From: an uncultured Eggerthellaceae bacterium
Lineage (GTDB): Bacteria; Actinomycetota; Coriobacteriia; Coriobacteriales; Eggerthellaceae
DNA: 64,000 nucleotides
Direction of reading: 5' to 3'
NCBI GenBank assembly: GCA_910588095.1
Contig: CAJUQH010000001.1
Span: 253,435-317,434, forward strand
The translations under genes and the position numbers were made by a program. The stretch's first letter is position 1, and the number at the start of each line of letters is the position of its first letter. Below, in pieces: positions 25,201 to 37,769 of this stretch. Under the pieces are notes generated by a model that was not told where the DNA came from, searched no databases, and worked only from the letters and a program-made list of their open reading frames with translations.

Positions 25201-25539
25201 ATGGGAAGCAAGAGCACAGAAGTGAAGGATATGCTGCTAGTCGCGCGCAAGCCCACCCATCCGGGTGAGATGCTGGCCGAGGAGTTCCTGCCGGACTTCG
25301 GCTTGTCGGTGGCTCAGCTGGCGGCACGTTTGGGTGTGTCGCGCCAAAGCGTCAACGAGCTTGTGCGGGCGCGGCGGGCAGTCAGCCCCGAAATGGCGCT
25401 TAGGTTGGCGCGCGTGTTCGGCACGACGCCGCACTACTGGTTGAATATGCAGCGCAACATAGACCTATGGGATTCCCTCGACTTGCATGCCGAGGAGATA
25501 GGGGCGCTCGAACCCATCCCGATGGCTGCGGTAGGGTAG
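25201..25539 (+). CDS. higA: HigA-like antitoxin with XRE helix-turn-helix
   Basis: Starting at ATG 25201 gives 112 residues; ATG 25198 is also possible, and ATG 25231 would begin at MLLVARKPTHPG, the usual HigA N-terminus. The helix-turn-helix spans SVAQLAARLGVSRQSVNELV, followed by MALRLARVFGTTPHYWLNMQ, a near-invariant HigA segment. The protein neutralises HigB and represses its own operon. The following 25540-25613 shows no feature. Confidence 0.88.
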   Translation: MGSKSTEVKDMLLVARKPTHPGEMLAEEFLPDFGLSVAQLAARLGVSRQSVNELVRARRAVSPEMALRLARVFGTTPHYWLNMQRNIDLWDSLDLHAEEIGALEPIPMAAVG

Positions 25540-25613
25540 GCGCGTCGCGCACGGCCCTTGTGCGGCTTGTGGGGCGAGGTTGCAGTGGTTCGGCTATCGG
25601 CCGCTTGAAACCC

Positions 25614-26075
25614 CTACGCAGTGCGCAGCTTCTTCAGCAGCGCCCAAGCCTTCTGCTTCTGGTCGGCATCGGCCAGCATGGCCTCGAAGCTGCGGAAGGC
25701 GGCCACGGTGCGGCCCTTCACGCGCGTTGCGGCATCCAGCGGCAGCTCGCAGCGGTAGGCTTGCCCGAACAGCCCAGCGGCGCCTTCGTCGAGCACTGCG
25801 ACTGCCAGGGGGTCCAGCCCCTCGGTGATGGCGCCAACCTCCTCGGGCCCTAGCTGCACCTCGTTGGCGGCTGGCACGAGCCACGCGCATGCGCCCGCGT
25901 TGAAGCCGAGCTGTCGCGCCGAGCCCCCGACGGCGGCACGCGCCGCTTCCGACGGGGCCGCAGTCGCCACCGCCAGCAGCGTCGCCTCCGGCGTCCCCTG
26001 CACGAAATCGCCGTAAGCGGCCAGCACGCTTTCCGCGTTCACCTCGTACATGTTACTGTTCGCGGATTCGTTCAC
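25614..26075 (-). CDS. Hypothetical protein, divergent from the nickel/hydrogenase genes
   Basis: The 153-residue product has a GTG start at 26075 with AAGGAACG upstream; ATG at residue 9 (MYEVNAES) is an alternative. It is Ala-rich and soluble with no membrane segment and one Cys. The C-terminal KAFRSFEAM-like helix region and KQKAWALLKKL tail suggest an alpha-helical end. I recognise no family. Its closeness to nikR and hypE hints at a nickel or hydrogenase link, but this is only positional. Confidence 0.55.
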   Translation of the reverse strand: MNESANSNMYEVNAESVLAAYGDFVQGTPEATLLAVATAAPSEAARAAVGGSARQLGFNAGACAWLVPAANEVQLGPEEVGAITEGLDPLAVAVLDEGAAGLFGQAYRCELPLDAATRVKGRTVAAFRSFEAMLADADQKQKAWALLKKLRTA

Positions 26076-26163
26076 ACCGTTCCTTGCATTCAGCGTCGTT
26101 CCCGTTTAAAAAAGAGGATAGCAAATTATCCAGCATGCCCGCGAGTTTTCAGGGAGGCCCGAA

Positions 26164-26418
26164 ATGTGCACCAACGGAGTAAACACCGGCCAGCTCGAGC
26201 TTATGATAGAGCAGGTCGACGACCATATTAAGCTCGAGCGCCGCTGGGCCCACAACCTGGCCCACACCGCCGAGGACGCCGGCTTCGCCACGGTGGGCGC
26301 CAAGCTCCACGCGGCCCAGACGCTGCTCGACGACGTGCGTGCCCTGCTCGACGAGGCGAAGGACGCCATCGAGGATGACGCCGCCGACGCGCCGGGCGTC
26401 ACCGTGAACCTGGTCTAG
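26164..26418 (+). CDS. Small helical protein upstream of nikR
   Basis: The 84-residue product is predicted to be largely helical, with segments about 10-35 and 45-72 and an acidic tail. It ends 15 bp before nikR and is very likely cotranscribed with it. A GGGAGGCC purine run precedes ATG 26164. There is no recognised motif; the single Cys at residue 2 and the His residues in the first helix are the only possible metal ligands. The function is unknown. Confidence 0.6.
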   Translation: MCTNGVNTGQLELMIEQVDDHIKLERRWAHNLAHTAEDAGFATVGAKLHAAQTLLDDVRALLDEAKDAIEDDAADAPGVTVNLV

Positions 26419-26433
26419 CCGCAGCGGCGCATC

Positions 26434-26856
26434 ATGGCGAACGACCTCATGCGGTTCTCGGTGGCCATGCCCGAGGACTTGCTCATGCGCTTCGACCGGC
26501 TGGTGGCGCGGCGCGGCCTAGCCAAGAACCGCAGCGAAGTGGTGCGCGACCTGGTGCGCGACGCCCTCATCGAAGACGAATGCTCCATGCCCGGCACCGT
26601 GGTCATGGGCACGCTCACCATCGTCTACGACCACCACGCCAGCGACCTGCAGGAGAAGCTGCACACCATTCAGCACGACTACTTCCAGAACATCGTGTCC
26701 AGCATGCACGTGCACGTCGACTCGCATATGTGCCTCGAGGTCATCGTGCTGCAGGGCGAAACGGGCCTCGTGCAGGACGTCTCGAACCTCATCTTGGGCA
26801 CCAAGGGCGTGCAGAACGGCCACCTGGTGCTCACCACCACCGGCACCACTATATAA
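26434..26856 (+). CDS. nikR: Nickel-responsive transcriptional regulator NikR
   Basis: The 140-residue product combines an N-terminal ribbon-helix-helix (RFSVAMPEDLLMRFD, NRSEVVRDLVRDAL) with a C-terminal ACT-like metal domain. The nickel ligands are all present: His81, His92, His94 and Cys100, matching His76/87/89 and Cys95 of E. coli NikR with a constant offset of 5. Ni-loaded NikR represses nickel uptake genes. Its place just ahead of hypE links nickel sensing to hydrogenase maturation. No palindromic NikR operator is obvious by eye upstream. Confidence 0.92.
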   Translation: MANDLMRFSVAMPEDLLMRFDRLVARRGLAKNRSEVVRDLVRDALIEDECSMPGTVVMGTLTIVYDHHASDLQEKLHTIQHDYFQNIVSSMHVHVDSHMCLEVIVLQGETGLVQDVSNLILGTKGVQNGHLVLTTTGTTI

Positions 26857-26920
26857 AGGTACGCACGAAGGCTTCGCGGCGGCAAGGACGACCCGCGGGC
26901 AGCCGAAGTTGGAGGGATCA

Positions 26921-27949
26921 ATGCCACAGAACGACACCGTCATGCTCGGCCACGGCAGCGGCGGCTCCATGATGAAGCGCATCATCGACGAGGTGTTCCT
27001 GGCCGCCTATGGTTCTGACGAGCTGCTGCGCGGCGACGACGCTGCGGTGCTGCCCGCCCCGACGGCAGGGGAGCGCCTGGCGTTCTCCACCGACAGCTTC
27101 GTGGTCACGCCGCACTTCTTCCCCGGCGGTGACATCGGCCGGCTGGCCATATGCGGCACGGTGAACGATGTGGCCACTTCGGGCGCGCGGCCGCTCTACC
27201 TCAGCTGCGGCTTCGTGCTGGAGGAGGGCTTCCCCCTGGACGACCTGCGCCGCATCTGCGCTTCGATGGCCGAATGCGCGGCGGAGGCAGGGGTGAAGCT
27301 GGTCACGGGCGATACGAAGGTGGTCAATCGCGGCCATGGCGACGGCATCTACATCAACACGAGCGGCATCGGCGTGGTGCCGGCTGGCGTCGAGCTGGGG
27401 GGCGCCCAGTGCCGCCCTGGCGATGCCGTGCTGGTCACCGGCACGCTGGGCGACCACGGCATAACCATCATGAGCTGCCGCGAGGGGCTGGGCTTCTCGG
27501 CCGCCATCGAAAGCGATGCCGCGCCGTTGAACCATCTCATAGCCGATGTGCTGGCGGCCGCGCCCGGCACCCGGTGCTTCCGCGACCCCACCCGCGGCGG
27601 CCTGGCCTCCACGCTGAACGAGCTGGCCGACCAGGCTCAGGCTGACATTATGGTGGACGAGGAAGCCGTGCCCGTGAAGGATGCCGTGCGCGGCGCGTGC
27701 GACATGCTGGGCTACGATGTTTTGCAGGTGGCCAACGAGGGCAAGATGGTGTGCGTGGTGGCGGCCGACCAAGCCGAGGCGGCGCTCGCGGCCATGCGCG
27801 CGAACCTGTACGGGCGCGATGCGGCCATCATCGGCCAAGTGGCCGAGGCCGACTTGGCGCGCGGCCCCAAGGTGCTGCTGCGCACGGCGTTCGGCTCCAC
27901 ACGCATCCTGGACATGCTCGTAGGCGAGCAGCTTCCGCGCATCTGCTAA
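26921..27949 (+). CDS. hypE: Hydrogenase expression/formation protein HypE
   Basis: The 342-residue product starts at ATG 26921 behind GGAGGG. It is of the PurM/ThiL fold: MLGHGSGG at the N-terminus, DDAAV, FSTDSFVVTPHFFPGGDIG and DPTRGGLA. It ends in Pro-Arg-Ile-Cys, the essential C-terminal Cys that is carbamoylated by HypF and dehydrated to thiocyanate. It supplies the CN ligands of the [NiFe] hydrogenase active site. The other hyp genes are not in this window. Confidence 0.93.
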   Translation: MPQNDTVMLGHGSGGSMMKRIIDEVFLAAYGSDELLRGDDAAVLPAPTAGERLAFSTDSFVVTPHFFPGGDIGRLAICGTVNDVATSGARPLYLSCGFVLEEGFPLDDLRRICASMAECAAEAGVKLVTGDTKVVNRGHGDGIYINTSGIGVVPAGVELGGAQCRPGDAVLVTGTLGDHGITIMSCREGLGFSAAIESDAAPLNHLIADVLAAAPGTRCFRDPTRGGLASTLNELADQAQADIMVDEEAVPVKDAVRGACDMLGYDVLQVANEGKMVCVVAADQAEAALAAMRANLYGRDAAIIGQVAEADLARGPKVLLRTAFGSTRILDMLVGEQLPRIC

Positions 27950-28032
27950 GCGTCTGAACAGGTGTTTTGTGGCATGTGCCCGTGGGGCGCGGCATGTTGC
28001 CGTACCGTCATCTAAAAAAAGCCTATTCCCGC

Positions 28033-28060
28033 TTGCAACAGGGGGAAATCATGGTATCTT
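28033..28060 (+). promoter_or_regulatory. Promoter of the ferredoxin gene
   Basis: TTGCAA (28033-28038), a 16-bp spacer and TATCTT (28055-28060) preceded by TGG. It lies 76 bp upstream of ATG 28136. Confidence 0.45.
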
Positions 28061-28135
28061 CTCGCTGAAACGTATTGAGGGGGCGGCCTACTAAGCTCCT
28101 TCGACGAGAGGAAGCTTTCCGGAGAGGAGTAACTC

Positions 28136-28324
28136 ATGCCACATCCCGTTATCGAAGCTGACGAGTGCATCGGCTGCGGCATTTGCGTTGACGCGTGCCC
28201 CCAGGAGGTGCTCGAGGTGGTCAACGGCGTTGCCGAGGCCGTCAACGAGGAAGCCTGCATCGCCTGCGGCGATTGCGTTGAGGAGTGCCCCATGGGCGCC
28301 ATTCCGGAGGTCGTCGAGGACTAA
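28136..28324 (+). CDS. 2[4Fe-4S] ferredoxin
   Basis: The 62-residue product carries two clostridial-type motifs: Cys11, Cys14, Cys17, Cys21-Pro and Cys41, Cys44, Cys47, Cys51-Pro. Each gives three ligands to one cluster and the fourth to the other. It is a small soluble low-potential electron carrier, expected in a strict anaerobe with hydrogenase. GGAGAGGAG gives a strong ribosome site. It is monocistronic, with a good terminator 64 bp after the stop. Confidence 0.95.
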   Translation: MPHPVIEADECIGCGICVDACPQEVLEVVNGVAEAVNEEACIACGDCVEECPMGAIPEVVED

Positions 28325-28388
28325 GCGCCTCGGCCGCTCAAGCGGGCCGCGCGGCTTTGCCGCTGGCCTGCACCATAGATGAACAAGG

Positions 28389-28416
28389 AGCGCTGCCGCA
28401 AGGCGGCGCTTTTCTT
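28389..28416 (+). terminator. Rho-independent terminator of the ferredoxin gene
   Basis: AGCGCTGCC (28389-28397) pairs with GGCGGCGCT (28402-28410), including one G-T pair, around a GCAA tetraloop and is followed by TTTCTT. Confidence 0.85.
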
Positions 28417-28620
28417 GTGCCCGGATCCCTTTTTGCGACGCTTCCGCCTATATGACGCCCCGCGATTATATTAGAGAGAAATTGGGGCGAGAAGCCTGGC
28501 TTGCCCTCCCTTGCGGCGCCTGCGCGCGCCACGTATCGCGGCGTCAACGGATTGCTTGGCCTGCCGTAACAGCGCCCCGCTGCTGATCTTCTGTGGAGGA
28601 AATGTGGGTATAGTGGCGGC

Positions 28621-28639
28621 TAGTGAACTGATTTCACTA
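28621..28639. promoter_or_regulatory. Candidate operator upstream of dnaK
   Basis: A perfect inverted repeat TAGTGAA-N5-TTCACTA, 17 bp upstream of the -35 hexamer. A further TAGTGA half-site overlaps the -10 (28682-28687). It does not match the HspR HAIR consensus (CTTGAGT-N7-ACTCAAG) or CIRCE. Confidence 0.5.
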
Positions 28640-28656
28640 ATAGCTTCTAAGGAAAC

Positions 28657-28685
28657 TTGACAATAGAACACTTAGATAATATAGT
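28657..28685 (+). promoter_or_regulatory. dnaK operon promoter
   Basis: TTGACA (28657-28662), a 17-bp spacer and TATAGT (28680-28685): a near-consensus housekeeping promoter. The predicted 5' leader is about 60 nt. Confidence 0.8.
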
Positions 28686-28752
28686 GACAATCGCAAAACT
28701 AACATGCCACTCAAACTATGAGCAAAACCCATTGAAAGCGAGGGAACGTAAC

Positions 28753-30663
<1,911 letters not shown>

Positions 30664-30668
30664 ACCTC

Positions 30669-31409
30669 ATGGCTCAGTCTGAGAAAGACAAGGTCACAGG
30701 CGCTTCCGCTACGAACGATAACCCGGGTGTGGGCGCGTCGACTGCTTCCGCGGCCCACGCCACCCCTGAAGGCAGCGAGGCGGCCGGTTCGCCGGCCGCT
30801 GCTGCCGATGTCCAAGACGCCAAGGCCGACAAACTCGAAGCCGACGCGGCTGAGTACGAGCTCGACGCCGAGCTGGCCGACGAGGCTGGCTTCGGGGCCG
30901 AGAGCGCCTTCGACGAACGGGAGGCGGTTGCAGCGGCGCAAGCCGAAGTGGCCGAATGGAAAGACAAGTACATGCGCCTGCATGCGGAATGGGACACCTA
31001 CCGCCGGCGCACGAACGAGCAGCGCGCGGCCGAGAAGGTGCGTGCCACCGAGAAGCTGGTGACCAACCTGCTGCCCGTGCTCGACGACTTCGAGCGCACC
31101 ATCGACTACGCCCAGAAAAACGGCGAGGAAGGCCTGCTCGGCGGCGTGGAGGCGGTGCACACCAAGCTCGTCGACGCCCTGCGCAAAGACGGCGTTGAGG
31201 TCATCAACCCCGAAGGCCAGGCGTTCGACGCCCTGGAGGCCCAGGCGGTCTCCACCGTGGACGACGCTACGGTGCCCGACGAGACTGTGGCCCAGGTGTA
31301 TCAGCTGGGCTACCGCATGGGCGAGAAGGTGCTGCGGCCGGCCATGGTGACCGTCACCACCGGCGGCCCGAAGCGCCCACCGGAACCAGAAGATTCCGGG
31401 GATGAGTAA
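30669..31409 (+). CDS. grpE: Nucleotide exchange factor GrpE
   Basis: The 246-residue product has a long acidic Ala-rich N-terminal extension (about 80 residues), then the GrpE coiled coil (KDKYMRLHAEWDTYRRRT) and the C-terminal beta domain ending in MVTVTTGG. It releases ADP from DnaK. It is longer than the usual 190-200 residues because of the low-complexity head. The ribosome site GAAGGGAAG overlaps the dnaK stop. Confidence 0.95.
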   Translation: MAQSEKDKVTGASATNDNPGVGASTASAAHATPEGSEAAGSPAAAADVQDAKADKLEADAAEYELDAELADEAGFGAESAFDEREAVAAAQAEVAEWKDKYMRLHAEWDTYRRRTNEQRAAEKVRATEKLVTNLLPVLDDFERTIDYAQKNGEEGLLGGVEAVHTKLVDALRKDGVEVINPEGQAFDALEAQAVSTVDDATVPDETVAQVYQLGYRMGEKVLRPAMVTVTTGGPKRPPEPEDSGDE

Positions 31410-31474
31410 GATGAGTTCAGGGGCGGCTTCCTTCAAGGCCGCCCTTGTGTTTGATAGGCGAGGAGGTGTGATGC

Positions 31475-32464
31475 ATGGCAACAGCCACAGCACCGGATTA
31501 CTATAAGACGCTGGGCGTGTCGCGCACCGCCTCGGCGGATGAGATAAAGAAGGCGTTTCGCAAGCTGGCGCGCACCCATCACCCCGACGCCGGGGGAGAC
31601 GAGGCCAAGTTCAAAGAGATCAACGAGGCCTACGAGGTGCTGAGCGACCAGAAGAAACGCGACCTGTACGACCAGTACGGAACCGCCAACGAGCACGAGA
31701 TACCCCAAGGGTGGGGCGGCGGCCAGGGCTTCAGCTACGAGGACATCTTCGGCGGCGGAGCCGGCGGCCCGCACGTGACCTACACCACCACTGGGGGCAG
31801 TGGCTTCGGCGGTGGCGGATGGGCCGACATCCTGGAGAGCATCCGCCAAGGCGAAGGCGCGTTCGGCACCGATTGGGACCTGGGCGGCTTCGGCGGCCAA
31901 CCCCGCGCCCAGCGCGGGCAAGACCTGACCGTGACGCTCAATGTGACGTTCGACGAGGCGTTCAACGGCACCGAGAAGCGCGTGACCGTGCGCATTCCCG
32001 GCAAGGACGAGGCCGACACGCTGGACGTGAAGGTGCCTGCGGGCGCCCGTGACGGCGGCCGGCTGCGCTTCAAGGGCAAGGGCGGTTTGGGCGAGAACGG
32101 CGGCGAGCCGGGCGACCTGCTCATAACCACCAAGATCGAGGACCACCCCTACTACAGCCGCGACAAGGCTGACGTGGTGGTGGGGCTTCCCGTCTCGGTG
32201 GCCGAGGCTGCTCTGGGCGCTTCTGTTGTGGTGCCCGCGCCCGATGGCAAGAAGGTGCGCGTGAAGGTGCCCGCTGGCACCCAGGACGGCACCGTGCTCA
32301 CCATCAAGGGCAAAGGCGCGCCCGACCTGAAGAACAAGGGCCAGCACGGCAACCTGAAGATCCGGGTGGACGTGAAGGTGCCCACCACGATGAACGACGA
32401 GCAGAAGCAGGCAATGGAGGACTTCCTGGCTGCGAGCCCTAAGGACATGAGACCATGGCAGTGA
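31475..32464 (+). CDS. DnaJ-like co-chaperone without zinc finger (CbpA/class B)
   Basis: The 329-residue product has a J domain with the His36-Pro37-Asp38 motif and then a Gly/Phe-rich region (GWGGGQGFSYEDIFGGG). Two C-terminal substrate domains follow directly. The four CxxCxGxG zinc motifs of true DnaJ are absent, so this is a class B (CbpA-like) Hsp40. It stimulates DnaK ATPase and delivers substrates. A GAGGAGGTG ribosome site precedes ATG 31475. Its end overlaps the hspR start by 10 bp. Confidence 0.92.
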   Translation: MATATAPDYYKTLGVSRTASADEIKKAFRKLARTHHPDAGGDEAKFKEINEAYEVLSDQKKRDLYDQYGTANEHEIPQGWGGGQGFSYEDIFGGGAGGPHVTYTTTGGSGFGGGGWADILESIRQGEGAFGTDWDLGGFGGQPRAQRGQDLTVTLNVTFDEAFNGTEKRVTVRIPGKDEADTLDVKVPAGARDGGRLRFKGKGGLGENGGEPGDLLITTKIEDHPYYSRDKADVVVGLPVSVAEAALGASVVVPAPDGKKVRVKVPAGTQDGTVLTIKGKGAPDLKNKGQHGNLKIRVDVKVPTTMNDEQKQAMEDFLAASPKDMRPWQ

Positions 32465-32832
32465 ACGACCGCAACCGGCCGTTGTACATGATAGGCGTCG
32501 CCGCCGAGCTGGCGGGCGTGCACCCGCAGACCCTTCGCGCTTACGAGCAGAAGGGCCTGCTGACGCCCCAGCGCACCAGCGGCAACACCCGCATGTACTC
32601 CCAAGCCGACATCGAGCGGCTCGAGCTCATCGGCGAGCTGACGAGCGAAGGCATCAACCTGGCGGGGGTCATCCGCATCCTCGACCTGGAAGGCCGCATC
32701 GAGGAACGCGATCAGCAGATAGACGACCTGCACCGTCGCGTGCGCCGGTTGGCCGACCGCGTCCACGAGCTGGAGACGCGGGCTTCCGTGAATGCGCTCG
32801 TGCGCCGCTCCGACATTCCCCGACTTATGTAG
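32455..32832 (+). CDS. hspR: MerR-family heat-shock repressor HspR
   Basis: The 125-residue product has an N-terminal winged helix (YMIGVAAELAGVHPQTLRAYE, then RTSGNTRMYSQADIERL) and a C-terminal coiled coil (RIEERDQQIDDLHRRV). Size, MerR fold and position between dnaJ and clpB define HspR, which in actinobacteria represses the dnaK operon with DnaK as co-repressor. It overlaps dnaJ, so its level follows the operon and gives feedback. The expected HAIR operator is not evident upstream of dnaK. Confidence 0.9.
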   Translation: MAVNDRNRPLYMIGVAAELAGVHPQTLRAYEQKGLLTPQRTSGNTRMYSQADIERLELIGELTSEGINLAGVIRILDLEGRIEERDQQIDDLHRRVRRLADRVHELETRASVNALVRRSDIPRLM

Positions 32833-32848
32833 ATAGAGAAGGACGAAC

Positions 32849-35656
<2,808 letters not shown>

Positions 35657-35739
35657 GAGCCCTGCCTGCGCTGGCGCACGAAGCGGGCCGGGCCTTTGGC
35701 GGCGCCCCGGCCGGGAACATAGGGCAAGGTTGACGACCG

Positions 35740-35778
35740 AAGCCCCTGCGTTGGATGCCCAGCGCAGGGGCTTTCTTT
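35740..35778 (+). terminator. Rho-independent terminator of the dnaK-clpB operon
   Basis: An 11-bp perfect stem AAGCCCCTGCG (35740-35750) with its complement (35763-35773), a 12-nt loop and TCTTT. A TATAAT at 35780-35785 directly after it may serve the next gene, without a clear -35. Confidence 0.9.
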
Positions 35779-35817
35779 ATATAATGGCTGTGGAAACCGA
35801 GAGAGAGGAAGCACATC

Positions 35818-36465
35818 ATGAAGGTACTGCTCATCAATGGAAGCCCCCGGCAGAACGGCAACACGCATGCTGCGCTGGCCGAAGCGGCCAAGGTGCTCGA
35901 GGCCGAGGGCATCGAGGCGCAGCTCGAATGGATAGGCAAGGCGCCCATCCGCGGGTGCATCGGCTGTGGCAAATGCAAGGAGAAGGGCGAGAGCCGCTGC
36001 ATATTCAACGATGACCGCTGCAACGCGCTCATCGAGAAGGCGGCCGAGGCCGACGGCTACCTCATCGGCTCGCCCGTGTATTACGCCGGTGCCAACGGCA
36101 CGCTCATAAGCCTGCTCGACCGCATGTTCTACGCGGGCGGCAGCCTCATGCGCTTCAAGCCGGGCGCGGGCATCGCGGTCGCGCGCCGCGCGGGCACCAC
36201 GCTCACCATCGACCAGATAAACAAGTACTTCCAGATCAACTGCATGCCGGTGGCGCCGTCCACCTATTGGCCCATGGTTCATGGGCGTGCAGAAGGCGAG
36301 GCCGTGGCCGATGCCGAGGGCATGCGCGCGGTGCGCAACCTGGCTCGCAACTTGGCGTGGATGATGAGGAGCTTCAAGGCTGCACAGGCCGAGGGCATCG
36401 AGCATCCCGACCCCGAGGCTGGCCCGACGACCAACTTCATCCGAGAGGATTTGTTGGGTGAGTAA
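35818..36465 (+). CDS. Flavodoxin-fold NADPH-dependent FMN reductase / iron-sulfur flavoprotein-like
   Basis: The 215-residue product has the FMN phosphate loop NGSPRQNGNTH at the N-terminus and SPVYYAGANGTL in the second flavin loop. Cys47, Cys50, Cys53 and Cys61 form a CX2CX2CX7C cluster like that of iron-sulfur flavoproteins, so a [4Fe-4S] cluster is possible. Such proteins pass electrons or reduce small quinones or flavins in anaerobes. The stop overlaps the next gene's GTG start by 8 bp. Confidence 0.8.
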   Translation: MKVLLINGSPRQNGNTHAALAEAAKVLEAEGIEAQLEWIGKAPIRGCIGCGKCKEKGESRCIFNDDRCNALIEKAAEADGYLIGSPVYYAGANGTLISLLDRMFYAGGSLMRFKPGAGIAVARRAGTTLTIDQINKYFQINCMPVAPSTYWPMVHGRAEGEAVADAEGMRAVRNLARNLAWMMRSFKAAQAEGIEHPDPEAGPTTNFIREDLLGE

Positions 36466-36937
36466 GAAGCCCGCCAAGACCAACGCCCTGCGCGAGCTGG
36501 ACGCTGCGGGCATCGCCCATGAGTGCCATTTCCTCGAAACCGAGGAAGCGCTGTCGGGCGTCGAGGCAGCGGCTGCGCTGGGCTTGGAGCCCGAGGCCGT
36601 GTTCAAGACGCTGGTCACCCAGGGCAAATCGGGCGCGCACTACGTGTTCATGGTGCCCGTGGCCGAAGCGCTCGACCTGAAGAAGGCGGCCGAGGCGGTG
36701 GGCGAGAAGGCCATCGCCATGATCCCAAGCCGCGAGCTGCTGCCGCTGACCGGCTACGTCCATGGGGGCTGCTCGCCCATCGGCATGAAGAAGCAGTTTC
36801 CGACGGTCATCGATGAGACGGCGCAGTTGTTCGATATGGTGACGTTCTCGGGCGGCCGCATCGGCTGCCATGTGACCATGGCCCCTGACGACCTGTCGCG
36901 CATCGTGCCGTTGGATTTCGCGGACATCACGGTGTAG
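36458..36937 (+). CDS. ybaK: YbaK/EbsC-type Cys-tRNA(Pro) deacylase
   Basis: The 159-residue product has the YbaK fold: EEALSGVEAAAALG, VFKTLVTQGKSG and the PLTGYVHGGCSPIGMKKQFPTV segment that is nearly invariant in the family. It hydrolyses Cys-tRNA(Pro) made in error by prolyl-tRNA synthetase. The start is GTG 36458, overlapping the preceding stop; TTG 36451 is an alternative. It is coupled to the flavoprotein gene. A 12-bp hairpin follows 77 bp after the stop. Confidence 0.9.
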   Translation: MSKKPAKTNALRELDAAGIAHECHFLETEEALSGVEAAAALGLEPEAVFKTLVTQGKSGAHYVFMVPVAEALDLKKAAEAVGEKAIAMIPSRELLPLTGYVHGGCSPIGMKKQFPTVIDETAQLFDMVTFSGGRIGCHVTMAPDDLSRIVPLDFADITV

Positions 36938-37014
36938 ATGATTGAGGTCGCTGAACTGCGGTTTCGCGACCTGATGACGGTGCTCGCGGGGCGTGGGGAG
37001 GGCGGTAGATGCAA

Positions 37015-37041
37015 GAAGGGCGGACCATCGGTCCGCCCTTC
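37015..37041. terminator. Bidirectional hairpin terminator between ybaK and tRNA-Ala
   Basis: A perfect 12-bp stem GAAGGGCGGACC (37015-37026) with its complement (37030-37041) and an ATC loop. Short T-rich stretches flank it on both sides, so it can end both the ybaK transcript and the minus-strand tRNA. Confidence 0.65.
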
Positions 37042-37048
37042 GTAAGTT

Positions 37049-37124
37049 TGGTGGAGCATAGGGGGATCGAACCCCTGACCTCATGGCTGCCAGCCATGCG
37101 CTCTCCCAGCTGAGCTAATGCCCC
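37049..37124 (-). tRNA. tRNA-Ala (anticodon GGC)
   Basis: On the minus strand the acceptor GGGGCAT pairs with ATGCTCC with one G-T pair. The D arm, anticodon arm CATGG-CTGGCAG-CCATG and T arm AGGGG-TTCGATC-CCCCT are all regular. The anticodon is GGC, reading GCC (and GCU) alanine codons. The 3' CCA is encoded (37049-37051). The length with CCA is 76. Confidence 0.97.
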
Positions 37125-37301
37125 GTAAAAAGTGCGTAGACCACTATAGCACAATCGTAGCTTTTGCAACCCAAAAAGTTTCACGAGCCCGTGCACGCTG
37201 CGCCGGGCCGCTACGGCAGGCATCCGTGGAGACGCAGGCAGTGCACGGAAGCGACAAGATTGGAAGGGGTTTCGGGCTATAGAGAGGCTTGCTAGGGCCC
37301 C

Positions 37302-37769
37302 CTAGAATGCTATCTCGCCATAGGTCAGGTCGAACTCATCTTCGAGCCATTGGAAAAGCTCATCGCAATCCATGACAGGAAGATTGCTCTGCTCGAAGCC
37401 CTTCTTGTCACGGGTGATGATGGCATCGGCGCCAAGGCGCAGAGCGGAATCGTATACGAGAGCATCCTCGGGATCATCCCAGGTGGCACTCAGCATGGCG
37501 TCGACCTCGTTCGGCCCTGTGGGCCATACGTTCACAAAAGCCCGCAGAGCCCTAAGGCGAGAAAGAACGCGCGCGATCCTCGAGGGTTTGCCGCCTTCGG
37601 AAAGGATGTACACAAGGTCTGTGGCCTGCGACCCTGTCATCCATAGCTCGAGCTCGGCAAGTCGCCCGCATATCATGAGCAGGCGGGCTCCTTCATAGAA
37701 TGGCTCGCGCTCGTCGAGGTAATCGATGATGGTGTTGGTATCGAGGAAAAGCTTCGGCTTCTGCATCAT
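37302..37769 (-). CDS. PIN-domain toxin
   Basis: The 155-residue product has the PIN fold: KLFLDTNTIIDYLDERE with the first catalytic Asp, an acidic middle (DDPEDALVYDSAL) and LGADAIITRDKKGF with the last Asp. PIN toxins are ribonucleases that cut tRNA or rRNA. The start overlaps the end of the antitoxin gene (37766-37769), typical of VapBC-like operons. Confidence 0.85.
   Translation of the reverse strand: MMQKPKLFLDTNTIIDYLDEREPFYEGARLLMICGRLAELELWMTGSQATDLVYILSEGGKPSRIARVLSRLRALRAFVNVWPTGPNEVDAMLSATWDDPEDALVYDSALRLGADAIITRDKKGFEQSNLPVMDCDELFQWLEDEFDLTYGEIAF

Noticed and set aside
28621..28752. CIRCE or HAIR element upstream of dnaK
   Set aside because: Neither TTAGCACTC-N9-GAGTGCTAA nor CTTGAGT-N7-ACTCAAG is present; a lone ACTCAA half-site near 28709 is not enough.
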